DNA from: Humibacillus xanthopallidus
GTDB lineage: Bacteria > Actinomycetota > Actinomycetes > Actinomycetales > Dermatophilaceae
Direction: 5' to 3'
NCBI RefSeq assembly: GCF_006716675.1
Contig: NZ_VFPM01000002.1
Location: 496,001 to 560,000 of the forward strand
DNA length: 64,000 nucleotides
In this document: piece after piece, positions 16,593-24,357 of the stretch
Layout of the letters: each line of letters starts with the position of its first letter
Position numbering within the stretch: position 1 is the stretch's first letter
Translations under genes and position numbers: made by a program
Notes under the pieces: generated by a model
Seen by the model: the letters and a program-made list of their open reading frames with translations, nothing else
Database searches by the model: none
Told to the model about the DNA's origin: nothing

Positions 16593-17837
16593 TCAGTCCT
16601 CGGGGACGGCGAGGCCGGCGAGCATGAGCCGTCGGGCGAGGTCGACGCCGACCATGTCGGCGCGCAGCACGCCGCCGTCGACGAGCGCCACGACGGTGCC
16701 GACGTCTCGCGCCTCGACCTCGAAGGCCGGGAGGCGGCTCGTCAGCACGGCGTGCCCGTCGTCGAGCGGCACGAGTCGGGCGTCGACGTACGGACGCAGC
16801 CTGAGGCAGGTCTCGCCGGTCAGCGCCTCGGCAGCAGCGAGCTGGGCGAGCGGGCCGAGGGGAGAGGGTCGCTGGGCCGCGCGGACCTTCGTCTCGAGCG
16901 CGTCGGTGACCGAGTCGGGCTCGACCTCCTGCAGGGCGCGGATGAGGGCCTCGCGCACGAGCTCGATGTCGGTGGCGAGAGCGCCGTGGCCGAAGCCCTC
17001 CGGCGACGGGGTCAGCGAGGCCCTCACCTGCTCGTCGCGGCTGACCGCCGCGAGCGCCGAGGTCACGAGGGCGTCGGCGAGGTGCCGACGCGTCCACACG
17101 TGGATCCCGAGGGTCAGGTGCGTGCTGACGCCGCCCAGCGCCGTGGCGGAGTGCACCCACCCGCGCGGCAGGTAGAGCACATCGCCCGGTCGGAGCGTGA
17201 ACTCGAAGGCCGGCTCGGCGGCACTCGCCTGAGCCACCTCGGCGCGGTGGTCGGTCCACGGCTCGTCACGAAGCGGGGCGGGGTGCACGGGCGGCCTGAG
17301 GCGCCACCGCTTCTCGCCGCCGACCTGCAGCACGAAGACGTCGTGGACGTCGTAGTGGTCGCTGAAGCCCGTGCTCTGGCGCGGCGTGACGTAGGCGTTG
17401 GCCTGCACCGGGTGGCCGAGCTCGTCGGCCAGCTGCTGGGTGAAGTCGATGAGGGGGCCCCAGGTGCGGTGCAGGCCCTGGAGGACGATCGTCGCGCCCG
17501 CGGCGAAGAGGCGCAGCAGCTTGTCGTCGCTCACCTGGTCGGCGACCGTGGCCCCGACGCCACCACCTTGGGTGAACTCGCGGTCGCCGAGGGTCTGTCC
17601 GTCGCGCGCGACGCGCAGGAAGGGCGCCCGCAGGCCCCGTCGTGAGACGAGCTCGTCGACCGCGCTCTCACCGAAGAGCTCCGACAGTCCCCCGGGTAGG
17701 TCGGCGGCGCGCGTGACGAGGGGGGAGCGGGCCCAGGTGTCAGCCGCGAACTCCGCGGCGTCGACGGGCACGAGCCGCTGCAGCGCCGGGCGCCCACGCA
17801 GCTGCGTGGGCACCCGGCTCGTCGTGCCAGCGGTCAT
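16593..17837 (-). CDS. JmjC/cupin-fold 2-oxoglutarate oxygenase (ribosomal-oxygenase family)
   Basis: 414 residues of the PF08007 type. The iron ligands are H and D in FSDHYDVHDVFVLQVGGEKRW (HxD) with the distal His in LPRGWVHSA. A C-terminal winged-helix-like region follows, as in the bacterial Arg hydroxylase YcfD/RoxA and human MINA53/NO66. Family members hydroxylate Arg or His in ribosomal proteins. The ATG overlaps by one base the TGA of the repeat polypeptide gene upstream (TGATG), so synthesis of the two is probably coupled. That pairing makes the repeat polypeptide a candidate substrate or partner, although a ribosomal protein target remains the default expectation. Confidence 0.85.
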   Translation of the reverse strand: MTAGTTSRVPTQLRGRPALQRLVPVDAAEFAADTWARSPLVTRAADLPGGLSELFGESAVDELVSRRGLRAPFLRVARDGQTLGDREFTQGGGVGATVADQVSDDKLLRLFAAGATIVLQGLHRTWGPLIDFTQQLADELGHPVQANAYVTPRQSTGFSDHYDVHDVFVLQVGGEKRWRLRPPVHPAPLRDEPWTDHRAEVAQASAAEPAFEFTLRPGDVLYLPRGWVHSATALGGVSTHLTLGIHVWTRRHLADALVTSALAAVSRDEQVRASLTPSPEGFGHGALATDIELVREALIRALQEVEPDSVTDALETKVRAAQRPSPLGPLAQLAAAEALTGETCLRLRPYVDARLVPLDDGHAVLTSRLPAFEVEARDVGTVVALVDGGVLRADMVGVDLARRLMLAGLAVPED

Positions 17838-18109
17838 CAGATCGAGGTGGTCGGGTCCGCTCCGGCCCCGCCGTCCGCGCCACCGTCGTGCGAGGAGGTG
17901 TCGGCTCCGCCGTCGGCGGGCCCCTCCGTGCCGGCGCCACCGTCGGCGCCACCGTCGTGCGAGGAGGTGTCGGCTCCGCCGTCGGCGGGCCCCTCCGTGT
18001 CGGCGCCGCCATCGGCGCCACCGTCGTGCGACGACGTGTCGGCTCCGCCGTCGGCAGGGCCCTCGGTCGTCGGGTCATCGCTCATGGGGTCCAGCGGGCT
18101 GTCGCTCAT
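17837..18109 (-). CDS. small polypeptide with three perfect 23-residue repeats
   Basis: 90 residues: a 14-residue leader (MSDSPLDPMSDDPT), three essentially identical 23-residue units that begin TEGPADGGAD and continue TSSHDGGADGGA, and a 7-residue tail. Each unit has one His and one Pro and many Asp, Gly and Ala; there is no Cys, Lys, Arg or aromatic residue in the repeats. The DNA repeats too (69-bp period, 17861-18067). A GGAG site precedes the ATG. The gene is translationally coupled to the JmjC oxygenase. The organisation of leader, repeated core and coupled modifying enzyme resembles a multi-core precursor peptide, but it could equally be a simple disordered spacer protein. No homologue is recognised. 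Confidence 0.7.
   Translation of the reverse strand: MSDSPLDPMSDDPTTEGPADGGADTSSHDGGADGGADTEGPADGGADTSSHDGGADGGAGTEGPADGGADTSSHDGGADGGAGADPTTSI
17861..18067. repeat. 69-bp tandem repeat, three copies
   Basis: Three head-to-tail 69-bp units encode the 23-residue repeats of the polypeptide gene above. Units differ by a few third-position changes and one Asp/Gly substitution at the last residue. Because 69 is divisible by three, gain or loss of units keeps the frame. Confidence 0.85.
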
Positions 18110-18219
18110 GGCATCTCCTCCACAGGGTTCGGCGCGGCGCCGGACGACGCCGTCGAGGGTCTCCTACCCGCTCGGGGCACCACTGGCACACCCCGCTGCC
18201 GCGTGTTGTGATCGCCTCC

Positions 18220-18422
18220 ATGGCGATCACGAAGGGCGACACCGTCCGATGGAACACCTCGCAGGGCCGCACCACCGGCACAGCGGTCGAGAAGCGCGTC
18301 TCGGAGTTCACCTTCGAGGGCAGAAGTTCAACGCCTCGAAGGACGAGCCCTACTGGATCGTCGAGTCGAGCAAGACGGGCGCCAGGGCGGCGCACAAGGA
18401 GTCGGCGCTCGACGCTGACTGA
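18220..18422 (+). pseudogene. HVA1/TUDOR-domain (DUF2945) protein, frameshifted
   Basis: The first 33 codons read MAITKGDTVRWNTSQGRTTG and on to VSEFTFEG, the start of the DUF2945/HVA1 TUDOR family. The rest, QKFNASKDEPYWIVESSKTG to ESALDAD, continues in the next frame. The break is at the GAGGGCAG run (18316-18322), where one G fewer than the GAG-GGG-CAG-AAG needed for E-G-Q-K is present. With the base restored the product would be about 67 residues, full family length. It is either a recent single-base loss or a sequencing indel in a G-run. The stop is embedded in a TGAC repeat. Confidence 0.8.
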
Positions 18423-18435
18423 CTGACTGACTGAC
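18416..18435. repeat. tetranucleotide repeat (TGAC)5
   Basis: Five uninterrupted TGAC units at the end of the frameshifted TUDOR gene. Because the period is four, TGA stops occur in all three forward frames, so the gene ends here whatever its frame. A short sequence repeat of this kind is unusual in the window. Confidence 0.9.
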
Positions 18436-18443
18436 GCCGCCCG

Positions 18444-18473
18444 CCACCTCACCCGCCGACTCAGGTGAGGTGG
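18444..18473. terminator. bidirectional hairpin terminator
   Basis: CCACCTCACC (18444-18453) pairs with GGTGAGGTGG (18464-18473) around a 10-nt loop. It lies between the convergent TUDOR pseudogene and the MBL gene, whose stop codon is in the loop. Confidence 0.65.
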
Positions 18474-19282
18474 TCGAAGTCCCCGCGTGTCCACGCCGCG
18501 TGCCGGTCGGCGGACCTGCGCAACACGCCCTTGGCGTCGGAGGGCACGACCGCGCCGAAGTTGTTGTAGAGCCGGTCGAAGTGAAGCCCTTCGAGCTGGG
18601 TGGTGATCCGCTGGACCACGTTGCCCGACAAGGGGATCCGGTTGGGGTAGCTGCGCATGAAGCTCACGGAGCGGCGGTCGGGGTTGGGGAACACGGCGTC
18701 ACCGGCGAGCAGCACTCCTGCCCCTGCCGCCCCGGCCGCCCACTCGACGACGGCCTGGCCGCGGAAGTGCCCCCCGACCCGGTGCAGCGTGAGACCTGGT
18801 GCGACCTCGCGACGCTCGTCGTAGAGCTCGACCAGCGGGCTCGGCCGTCGGACCCACTCCCGGTCGCGCTCCGCGACGAGCACCGGCACGTCACCCAGGG
18901 CGTGCGCCCACTCGGTCTGCACGCCGTACATGTGCGGGTGGCTCGCAGCCACGGCCAGCGTCGGACCGAGCGAGCGCACGAGCTCGAGGGCGGCGTCGTC
19001 GATGTAGCCGACGCAGTCGAAGAGCAGGCTGCCCTCGGTCGTGCGCACGACCATCGTCTGCTGCCCGATGCCGACGGCGGGGTCGGCGCGCAGCCCCCAC
19101 AGGTCGGGCTCCACCTCGGTCGCCACGATGCGGGTGCCGCGCTCTCGCAGCTCCGCGAGGGTGGTCCAGCGCTGGCCGTCGGCCGGGACCCACTGGCGCT
19201 CGTCCTCGCAGACGGGGCAGGCCGCGGGCGGCTGCGGCAGGTCTGCCGTCTCGACGGCGCACGTCTCGCAGATCCAGATCAC
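18461..19282 (-). CDS. metallo-beta-lactamase-fold protein with N-terminal zinc ribbon
   Basis: 273 residues from GTG 19282. The first 30 residues carry CETC and CPVC pairs, a rubredoxin-like zinc ribbon. An MBL-fold domain follows: TMVVRTTEGSLLFDCVGYID, then SHPHMYG in place of the canonical HxHxDH (HxH kept, the Asp-His lost), GHFRGQAVVEW and LLAGDAVF. The incomplete metal motif suggests one metal site or altered chemistry rather than classical hydrolysis. Similar fused ribbon-MBL proteins are common in bacteria but uncharacterised. A start further upstream at 19327 is open but has no supporting ribosome binding site. Confidence 0.75.
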   Translation of the reverse strand: MIWICETCAVETADLPQPPAACPVCEDERQWVPADGQRWTTLAELRERGTRIVATEVEPDLWGLRADPAVGIGQQTMVVRTTEGSLLFDCVGYIDDAALELVRSLGPTLAVAASHPHMYGVQTEWAHALGDVPVLVAERDREWVRRPSPLVELYDERREVAPGLTLHRVGGHFRGQAVVEWAAGAAGAGVLLAGDAVFPNPDRRSVSFMRSYPNRIPLSGNVVQRITTQLEGLHFDRLYNNFGAVVPSDAKGVLRRSADRHAAWTRGDFDHLT

Positions 19283-19353
19283 GGCACCACTGTGGCCCGT
19301 CGACCCGGGTCTGCACCACCCCGCCACCCGCGTGGGTGCGGGAGGATGCAGGG

Positions 19354-20244
19354 GTGATCCTCCACCTGCGCGCCGCCGTCGAGCAGCTGTATGCCGCGAT
19401 GCCGGGTGAGTTCACGACGCTGCGCACCCAGCTCGTGAGGCAGGCGCGCGACGCCGGCGACGCAGCGCTCGCCAAGGAGATCACCGCCCTACGCAAGCCG
19501 ACCGTCGCGGCGTGGGCACTCAACCACTTCGTCCGCGAGCACGGCGAGGAGCTCGCCGACTTCAGGGCGTTCGCCGAGCTGCTCCGCGAGGCCCAGCGCT
19601 CCCTCGACGCCGACCAGCTGCGCGTGCTCGGGCGGGAGCGAGCGCGGCGCGTCGACGCCGTTGCCGAGCGCGTCGCCGCCGAGGCGGCCGCTGCGGGCCA
19701 GCGGCTCGGTGCCGGAGTCGCCCAGGAGGTGCGCGACACGCTCACCGCGCTCGTCGCCGACGAGAGTGCCGAGGCATCGATCCTCACCGGTGCCCTCGTG
19801 CGCGCCCTGTCCTACTCCGGCTTCGGGTCGGTCGACATCGACGACGTCGTGGCCGTCGACACGGGGCTCGTCGGGGGCGCCGCGGGGGCGCGGCCCGCGC
19901 TCGAGGTGCTGCAGGGCGGAGGGGAGGGCGGCGAGGCGGCTGCCGCCGTCGACCTCGAGGAGCGACGCCGCGCACGTCGAGCGGCGGAGCGCAGTCGCCT
20001 CACGGCAGAGCTCGAGCAGGCCCGCTCCGAGCTGCGCACGGCCGATCGTCAGGTCGCCGTGCTGACCGCCCGCCAGGAAGAGGTCATCGAGGGCATCGCC
20101 GACCTCGAGCGACGTCTCGCGACGGCACGGGCCCGCCTCGAGAAGGTCACGTCAGAGCTCGACGAGGCGAGCGGCATACGCGATCGGGCCGAGCGACGGG
20201 AGGCCGACGCGACCACGGCACTGGCCGAGAACGAATCGTCCTGA
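19354..20244 (+). CDS. hypothetical coiled-coil protein
   Basis: 296 residues from GTG 19354, with GGAGG at 19341-19345. The N-terminal half is helical (LRAAVEQLYAAMPGEFTTLRTQLVRQARDAGD, then KPTVAAWALNHFVREH). Residues about 195-290 form a long Arg/Glu/Ala-rich coiled coil (RRARRAAERSRLTAELEQAR to ERREADATTALAENESS). No catalytic motif, signal peptide or membrane segment. The N-terminal pattern recurs in actinobacterial hypothetical proteins of this size; no function is known to me. It converges with the transporter gene, with 3 bp between stops. Confidence 0.75.
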   Translation: MILHLRAAVEQLYAAMPGEFTTLRTQLVRQARDAGDAALAKEITALRKPTVAAWALNHFVREHGEELADFRAFAELLREAQRSLDADQLRVLGRERARRVDAVAERVAAEAAAAGQRLGAGVAQEVRDTLTALVADESAEASILTGALVRALSYSGFGSVDIDDVVAVDTGLVGGAAGARPALEVLQGGGEGGEAAAAVDLEERRRARRAAERSRLTAELEQARSELRTADRQVAVLTARQEEVIEGIADLERRLATARARLEKVTSELDEASGIRDRAERREADATTALAENESS

Positions 20245-20247
20245 GGC

Positions 20248-21486
20248 TCAGACGCCTTCGGTGGACGCCTGCCCCGTGCTGTCCCCGGTCGTGGTCTGTC
20301 CGGCGGGGTCGGCGGCGGCCTTCGCCCGGTGCGTCCGCTTCTTCTGCTCTTTCGTGTGTTCCTTCGCCGCCTGGAGGGCTGCGAGCTCGGGCACGAGGTC
20401 GTACTTGCGCGAGTAGATGCCGAAGAGGGACAGCATGAGCGCCGCCACGGGCACGGCGACGAAGGCGCCCGCCACCCCGAAGAGCGCCGCGCCGAACATC
20501 ACGGCGGCGAAGGACACCGCCGGGTGCACGTCGACGGCCTCGGCCGAGATGCGGGGCTCGATCGTGACGTTCTCGATCTGCTGGTAGACGAGGGCGAAGG
20601 CGAGCAGTGCCAGCCCCTGCCACGGCTCCGGCCCCATGAGGCCGACGAGGACGGGCAGCGCGATCGCGATGTAGGTGCCGATCGTCGGGACGAACTGCGC
20701 GACGAGGCCGGTCCAGATGCCGAGGGCGAGCCAGTAGTCCATGCCGATGATGAGCATGAAGAGGCTCGAGAGGCCACCGCAGATCGCTGCCAGCACGAGG
20801 CGCGCCGAGACGTAGCCGCCGGTCTTGATGACCGCGAGGTCCCAGGCGACCCCGAAGACCTCCTGCTGCTTCGGGGGCACGAGTCTCGCGACCCACATGC
20901 GCAGCCGGGGGTTGTCGGCCGAGAAGTAGAAGGTGAAGAAGAAGAAGGTGATCGAGGAGAAGAACGCGCCGAGCACGGCCGCGATGACGCCGATGAGGCC
21001 ACCGGCGAGGTTGCCGGCGACGCGGGCGAGCCCTGCAGTCCCGCCGGTGAACTGCTCGAGGATCGACTGCACCGTCAGGGAGGCCCCGAAGGTCTCGTTG
21101 GCCCAGGCGACCGCCCGCTCGACGATGTCGGGCACCGACTTGACGAAGGTTGCGAGCTGCTCGCCGAGAAGGCGTCCGAAGGCGAGCAGGAAGACGATGA
21201 TGAAGACCAGGACGCCGAGCATGACGATGATCGTCGCGACGCCTCGTCGCATGCGGTGGCTGAGGCGGGCGACCGCGGGCTCCATGGCGATGGCGGCGAG
21301 CATCGACATGATGAGGGTGAAGATGACGCTTCCGCCGTCGTCGATCACCCATCTGGCGAGGGCCGCGAGCGCCACGACCCCGGCGAGCACCCAGCCGGTG
21401 CGCCACACGTTGCGCCGGTCGAAGCGGACGACGACGTCACCGCTGGGCGTCGGCGGCAGAGGAGGCTCCGTGACGGGACCGGTCAT
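20248..21486 (-). CDS. AI-2E family (PerM/UPF0118) transporter
   Basis: 412 residues. The N-terminal cytoplasmic segment is followed by about eight membrane helices: paired helices at about 30-80, the LRGxxRxx-like loop RRGVATIIVMLGVLVFIIVF, and the conserved C-terminal block IEPRISAEAVDVHPAVSFAAVMFGAALFGVAGAFVAVPVAA. The tail after about residue 370 is Lys/Thr-rich and polar. The family includes TqsA (autoinducer-2 export) and sodium/proton antiporters, so the substrate is uncertain. Confidence 0.88.
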   Translation of the reverse strand: MTGPVTEPPLPPTPSGDVVVRFDRRNVWRTGWVLAGVVALAALARWVIDDGGSVIFTLIMSMLAAIAMEPAVARLSHRMRRGVATIIVMLGVLVFIIVFLLAFGRLLGEQLATFVKSVPDIVERAVAWANETFGASLTVQSILEQFTGGTAGLARVAGNLAGGLIGVIAAVLGAFFSSITFFFFTFYFSADNPRLRMWVARLVPPKQQEVFGVAWDLAVIKTGGYVSARLVLAAICGGLSSLFMLIIGMDYWLALGIWTGLVAQFVPTIGTYIAIALPVLVGLMGPEPWQGLALLAFALVYQQIENVTIEPRISAEAVDVHPAVSFAAVMFGAALFGVAGAFVAVPVAALMLSLFGIYSRKYDLVPELAALQAAKEHTKEQKKRTHRAKAAADPAGQTTTGDSTGQASTEGV

Positions 21487-21630
21487 GAGGTGATCATCTC
21501 AGCCCGACGCCCCACGACGCGTGATCCGGCGCTCTGCCGATTTCGTTTCTGTCGCGGCGACCGTGTAGTCTCACCGTCGCAGAACAGGTCAGCCGCGGCT
21601 CCTCGACGGGGGCCGCATCGCGTTGGCCGT

Positions 21631-21703
21631 GCCCCAATAGCTCAGTCGGCAGAGCGTTTCCATGGTAAGGAAAAGGTCTAGGGTTCGATTCCCTATTGGG
21701 GCT
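21631..21703 (+). tRNA. tRNA-Thr (GGT)
   Basis: A 73-nt cloverleaf. The acceptor GCCCCAA pairs with TTGGGGC, the D arm is AGCTCAGTCGGCAGAGC, the anticodon stem TTTCC/GGAAA closes loop ATGGTAA (anticodon GGT), and the T arm has the standard TTCGATT loop. CCA is not encoded. It is followed 60 nt later by tRNA-Met and then rpmG, a common actinobacterial order. Confidence 0.97.
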
Positions 21704-21762
21704 CTGGTCGGTCACCCGATCGGTCCGTCGCAAGACTGAGGCGGACCCGGGTGGCAGCCCAT

Positions 21763-21839
21763 GGCGGGGTAGCTCAGCTGGTTAGAGCGCACGACTCATA
21801 ATCGTGAGGTCGCGGGATCGAGCCCCGCTCCCGCTACCA
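21763..21839 (+). tRNA. tRNA-Met (CAT), elongator type, with encoded CCA
   Basis: The acceptor GGCGGGG pairs with TCCCGCT (G-U pairs at both ends), so it lacks the C1-A72 mismatch of initiator tRNA. The anticodon stem CACGA/TCGTG closes loop CTCATAA. The discriminator A is followed by CCA (21837-21839). The T stem GCGGG/CCCGC closes a loop reading ATCGAGC, so position 54 is A instead of the near-universal T. Confidence 0.95.
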
Positions 21840-22011
21840 CCTTCGTTGCGTGGCGCCCGGTGCCGGCCGAGATCTCGACAGACGATTTCTCGATCGGCAC
21901 CGCTGTCACGTAGCCTTGTGTGTCGCGACCGCGTGCCCGCTTGTTCACGTGCGCGGCGGAGCACCCGAAGACATCGTTTCAGCAAGCACGTTCCCGAAAG
22001 AGCAGGTTGCC

Positions 22012-22182
22012 GTGGCCAGCAAGAGCACCGACGTCCGTCCCAAGATCACGATGGCGTGCGTGGACTGCAAGGACCGCAACTACATCACGAAGAAGAACCG
22101 TCGGAACAACCCCGACCGTCTCGCGTTCAACAAGTTCTGCCCGAAGTGCGGCAAGCACACCGAGCACCGCGAGACCCGCTGA
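22012..22182 (+). CDS. rpmG: 50S ribosomal protein L33
   Basis: 56 residues from GTG 22012. It is the zinc-binding (C+) form: CVDC at 18-21 and CPKC near 41-44, with basic ends. L33 binds the 50S E site region. Upstream starts in the same frame would add about 54 non-conserved residues, so the GTG before [18 protein letters not shown] is used. The gene stands between tRNA-Met and the MaoC-type dehydratase genes, as in mycobacteria. Confidence 0.95.
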   Translation: MASKSTDVRPKITMACVDCKDRNYITKKNRRNNPDRLAFNKFCPKCGKHTEHRETR

Positions 22183-22307
22183 CCCCAGCGCCTGTGCCCC
22201 GCCCATGAGCGCGTGGGCGGCCTGTCAGCTCCTCAGCAGCACCGAACGCTCCTCCGGCCCGTGGCCGGGGGAGCGTTCGTCGTCGTCGCCTCGATAGGGT
22301 TGCCGGT

Positions 22308-22754
22308 ATGCCGGTCAACGCAGACTTCCAGGGGCGGGAGTACCCGCCCACCGAGCCCTACCGGGTCAGTGCCGCCAAGATCCGCGAGTTCGCCGAGGCG
22401 GTCGGCTCGACCGATCCCGTGCACGTCGACGCCGACGTCGCGCGGGCGCGCGGCTACGCCGACGTCATCGCCCCGCCGACCTTCGCCGTGCTCATCGCGC
22501 AGCAGTGCGACGGCCAGCTCATCCGCGACCCCGACGCCGGCATCGACTTCAGCCGGGTCGTGCACGGCGAGCAGCGCTTCGTCCACCACCGTCCGCTCAC
22601 CGCGGGTGACGCGATCGTCGGCACCCTGCACGTCGACACCGTGCGCGAGGCCGGAGGCCACGCCATGGTGACCACCCGCACCGAGCTCGCGACCGAGGCC
22701 GGCGAGCCGGTCTGCACCGCGACCTCGACCATCGTCATCCGAGGAGGCGAGTGA
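22308..22754 (+). CDS. MaoC-like dehydratase, HadA-type subunit
   Basis: 148 residues with an N-terminal hot-dog domain (MaoC_dehydrat_N type): REYPPTEPYRVSAAKIREFAEAVGSTDPVHVDADVARARGYADVIAPPTFAVL. It lacks the catalytic hydratase motif, as expected for the structural HadA/HadC-type partner. The gene overlaps the next by one base (TGATG), and the two would form the heterodimeric 3-hydroxyacyl-ACP dehydratase of FAS-II in mycobacteria. In organisms without mycolates the physiological role is less clear. The ATG lies within an octamer repeat copy (22306-22313), and no clear Shine-Dalgarno is present. Confidence 0.85.
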   Translation: MPVNADFQGREYPPTEPYRVSAAKIREFAEAVGSTDPVHVDADVARARGYADVIAPPTFAVLIAQQCDGQLIRDPDAGIDFSRVVHGEQRFVHHRPLTAGDAIVGTLHVDTVREAGGHAMVTTRTELATEAGEPVCTATSTIVIRGGE

Positions 22755-23212
22755 TGAACGAGCACCCCACCACCCCCGCAGCCCCCGCCACGGTGCGCTC
22801 CGCGGCCGACGTCACCGTCGGTGAGGCCCTGCCCCCCGTGACGATCCACGTCGACCGGCCCCGCCTCGTGCAGTACGCCGGCGCCTCCCTCGACCGCAAC
22901 CGGATCCATTGGGACGAGCCCTTCGCCAAGCAGGTCGGGCTGCCCGACGTCATCGCGCACGGCATGTTCACGATGGGCTCGGCCGTCACGCTCGTCACCG
23001 ACTGGGTCGGCGACGCCGGCCGGGTCGTCGAGTACGGCACCCGCTTCACCAAGCCCGTCGTCGTGCCCTACGACGGTGGCGCCGACATCGAGGTGTCGGG
23101 CGTCGTCAAGGCCCTCGACCCGGAGACGAAGCGGGTCACCGTCGAGCTGACCGCGACCGCTGGCGGCGAGAAGGTCCTCGGCCGGGCCATCGCCGTGGCC
23201 GTGCTCGACTGA
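22754..23212 (+). CDS. MaoC-like dehydratase, HadB-type catalytic subunit
   Basis: 152 residues from the ATG that overlaps the previous stop. The hydratase-2 motif is SLDRNRIHWDEPFAKQVGLPDVIAHGMFTM, with catalytic Asp (of LDRNRIHWD) and His. It pairs with the preceding subunit to dehydrate 3-hydroxyacyl thioesters. A GTG one codon earlier is also possible. Gene order hadA-like, hadB-like, murB follows directly. Confidence 0.88.
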   Translation: MNEHPTTPAAPATVRSAADVTVGEALPPVTIHVDRPRLVQYAGASLDRNRIHWDEPFAKQVGLPDVIAHGMFTMGSAVTLVTDWVGDAGRVVEYGTRFTKPVVVPYDGGADIEVSGVVKALDPETKRVTVELTATAGGEKVLGRAIAVAVLD

Positions 23213-23226
23213 ACGCCGCCACCAGC

Positions 23227-24300
23227 GTGCGCGAGGACCACGATGTCCCCCTGGCGTCCCTGACGACGATGCGGGTAGGTGGCCCTGCCGCCCGCCTCGT
23301 CACCGTCTCGACGATCGACGAGCTCGTCGACACGGTCCGCGAGGTCGACGACGCGGACGAGCCGCTGCTCGTCGTGTCCGGCGGCTCCAACCTCATCGTG
23401 GCCGACGAGGGGTTCGAGGGCACCGTCGTGCACGTCGCGACGGGTGGGGTGACCCCCGAGTCGGCCGACTTCTGCGCGGGCGCGCTCGTGCGCGTCGCCG
23501 CGGGGGAGGGCTGGGACTCGCTGGTGGAGCGGGCTGTCGCGGAGGGGTGGGCCGGCGTCGAGGGACTTTCCGGCATACCGGGGCTCACGGGCGCCACCCC
23601 GATCCAGAACGTCGGGGCCTACGGCCAGGACGTCTCGCAGACGATCTGGTCGGTGCGCACGTGGGACCGTCGCGACCAGGCCGTGCGCACCTTCGCGAAC
23701 GGCGACTGCGGCTTCGGCTACCGCCGCTCCCGCTTCAAGGGGACCGACCGCTTCGTCGTGCTCGACGTGCTCTTCCAGTTCGAGATCGCCGACCTCAGCC
23801 GTCCCGTTGCGTATGCCGCCCTGGCCGACGGTCTGGGGGTGCCGCTCGGCACCCGTGTGCCCCTCGCGGACGCGCGCGAGGCCGTCCTCGACCAGCGTCG
23901 CAGCCGCGGCATGGTGCTCGACGCCGACGACCACGACACGTGGTCGTGCGGCTCCTTCTTCACCAACCCGATCCTCAGCCCGCGTGGCTTCGACGACCTC
24001 GTCGAGCGGGTCAGCGACCGCCTCGGCCCGGAGGCGCCGCTCCCGCCGCGGTTCTCCGAGCCCGACGGCCGCGTCAAGACGAGCGCGGCGTGGCTCATCG
24101 ACAGGGCGGGCTTCGGCAAGGGCCACGGGCTGCCCGGCCCGGCGGCCCTGTCGACGAAGCACACCCTCGCCGTGACCAACCGTGGCGGTGCGACGACCTC
24201 CGACGTGCTCGCCCTCGCGCGCGAGGTGCGTGACGGGGTCGAGGAGGCCTTCGGCGTGCGCCTCGTCAACGAGCCGGTGCTCGTCGGCGAGACCCTCTGA
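23227..24300 (+). CDS. murB: UDP-N-acetylmuramate dehydrogenase
   Basis: Reduces UDP-GlcNAc-enolpyruvate to UDP-MurNAc, the second committed step of peptidoglycan synthesis, in the cytoplasm with FAD and NADPH. 357 residues. FAD-binding segments TTMRVGGPA and LVVSGGSNLIVADEGF, the substrate loop GIPGLTGATPIQNVGAYGQDV, the catalytic Ser in WSCGSFFTNPIL and the catalytic Glu in RLVNEPVLVG are all present. The start is uncertain: GTG 23227 lies just before the conserved core without a strong ribosome binding site, and a CTG at 23209 would overlap the previous stop. Confidence 0.93.
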   Translation: MREDHDVPLASLTTMRVGGPAARLVTVSTIDELVDTVREVDDADEPLLVVSGGSNLIVADEGFEGTVVHVATGGVTPESADFCAGALVRVAAGEGWDSLVERAVAEGWAGVEGLSGIPGLTGATPIQNVGAYGQDVSQTIWSVRTWDRRDQAVRTFANGDCGFGYRRSRFKGTDRFVVLDVLFQFEIADLSRPVAYAALADGLGVPLGTRVPLADAREAVLDQRRSRGMVLDADDHDTWSCGSFFTNPILSPRGFDDLVERVSDRLGPEAPLPPRFSEPDGRVKTSAAWLIDRAGFGKGHGLPGPAALSTKHTLAVTNRGGATTSDVLALAREVRDGVEEAFGVRLVNEPVLVGETL

Positions 24301-24320
24301 CGGCCGGCCCGGTGAGCTGC

Positions 24321-24354
24321 CGAGGCCGCCCCCGTGACGACGGGAGCGGCCTCG
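24321..24354. terminator. hairpin terminator between murB and lipoprotein gene
   Basis: GAGGCCGC (24322-24329) pairs with GCGGCCTC (24346-24353), with an inner CCCGT/ACGGG stem. It lies between convergent genes. Confidence 0.65.
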
Positions 24355-24357
24355 AGG

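Noticed and set aside
21494..21733. Apparent minus-strand protein across the tRNA-Thr gene
   Set aside because: Its NRESNPRPFPYHGNALPTE sequence is the usual spurious translation of the antisense strand of a tRNA.
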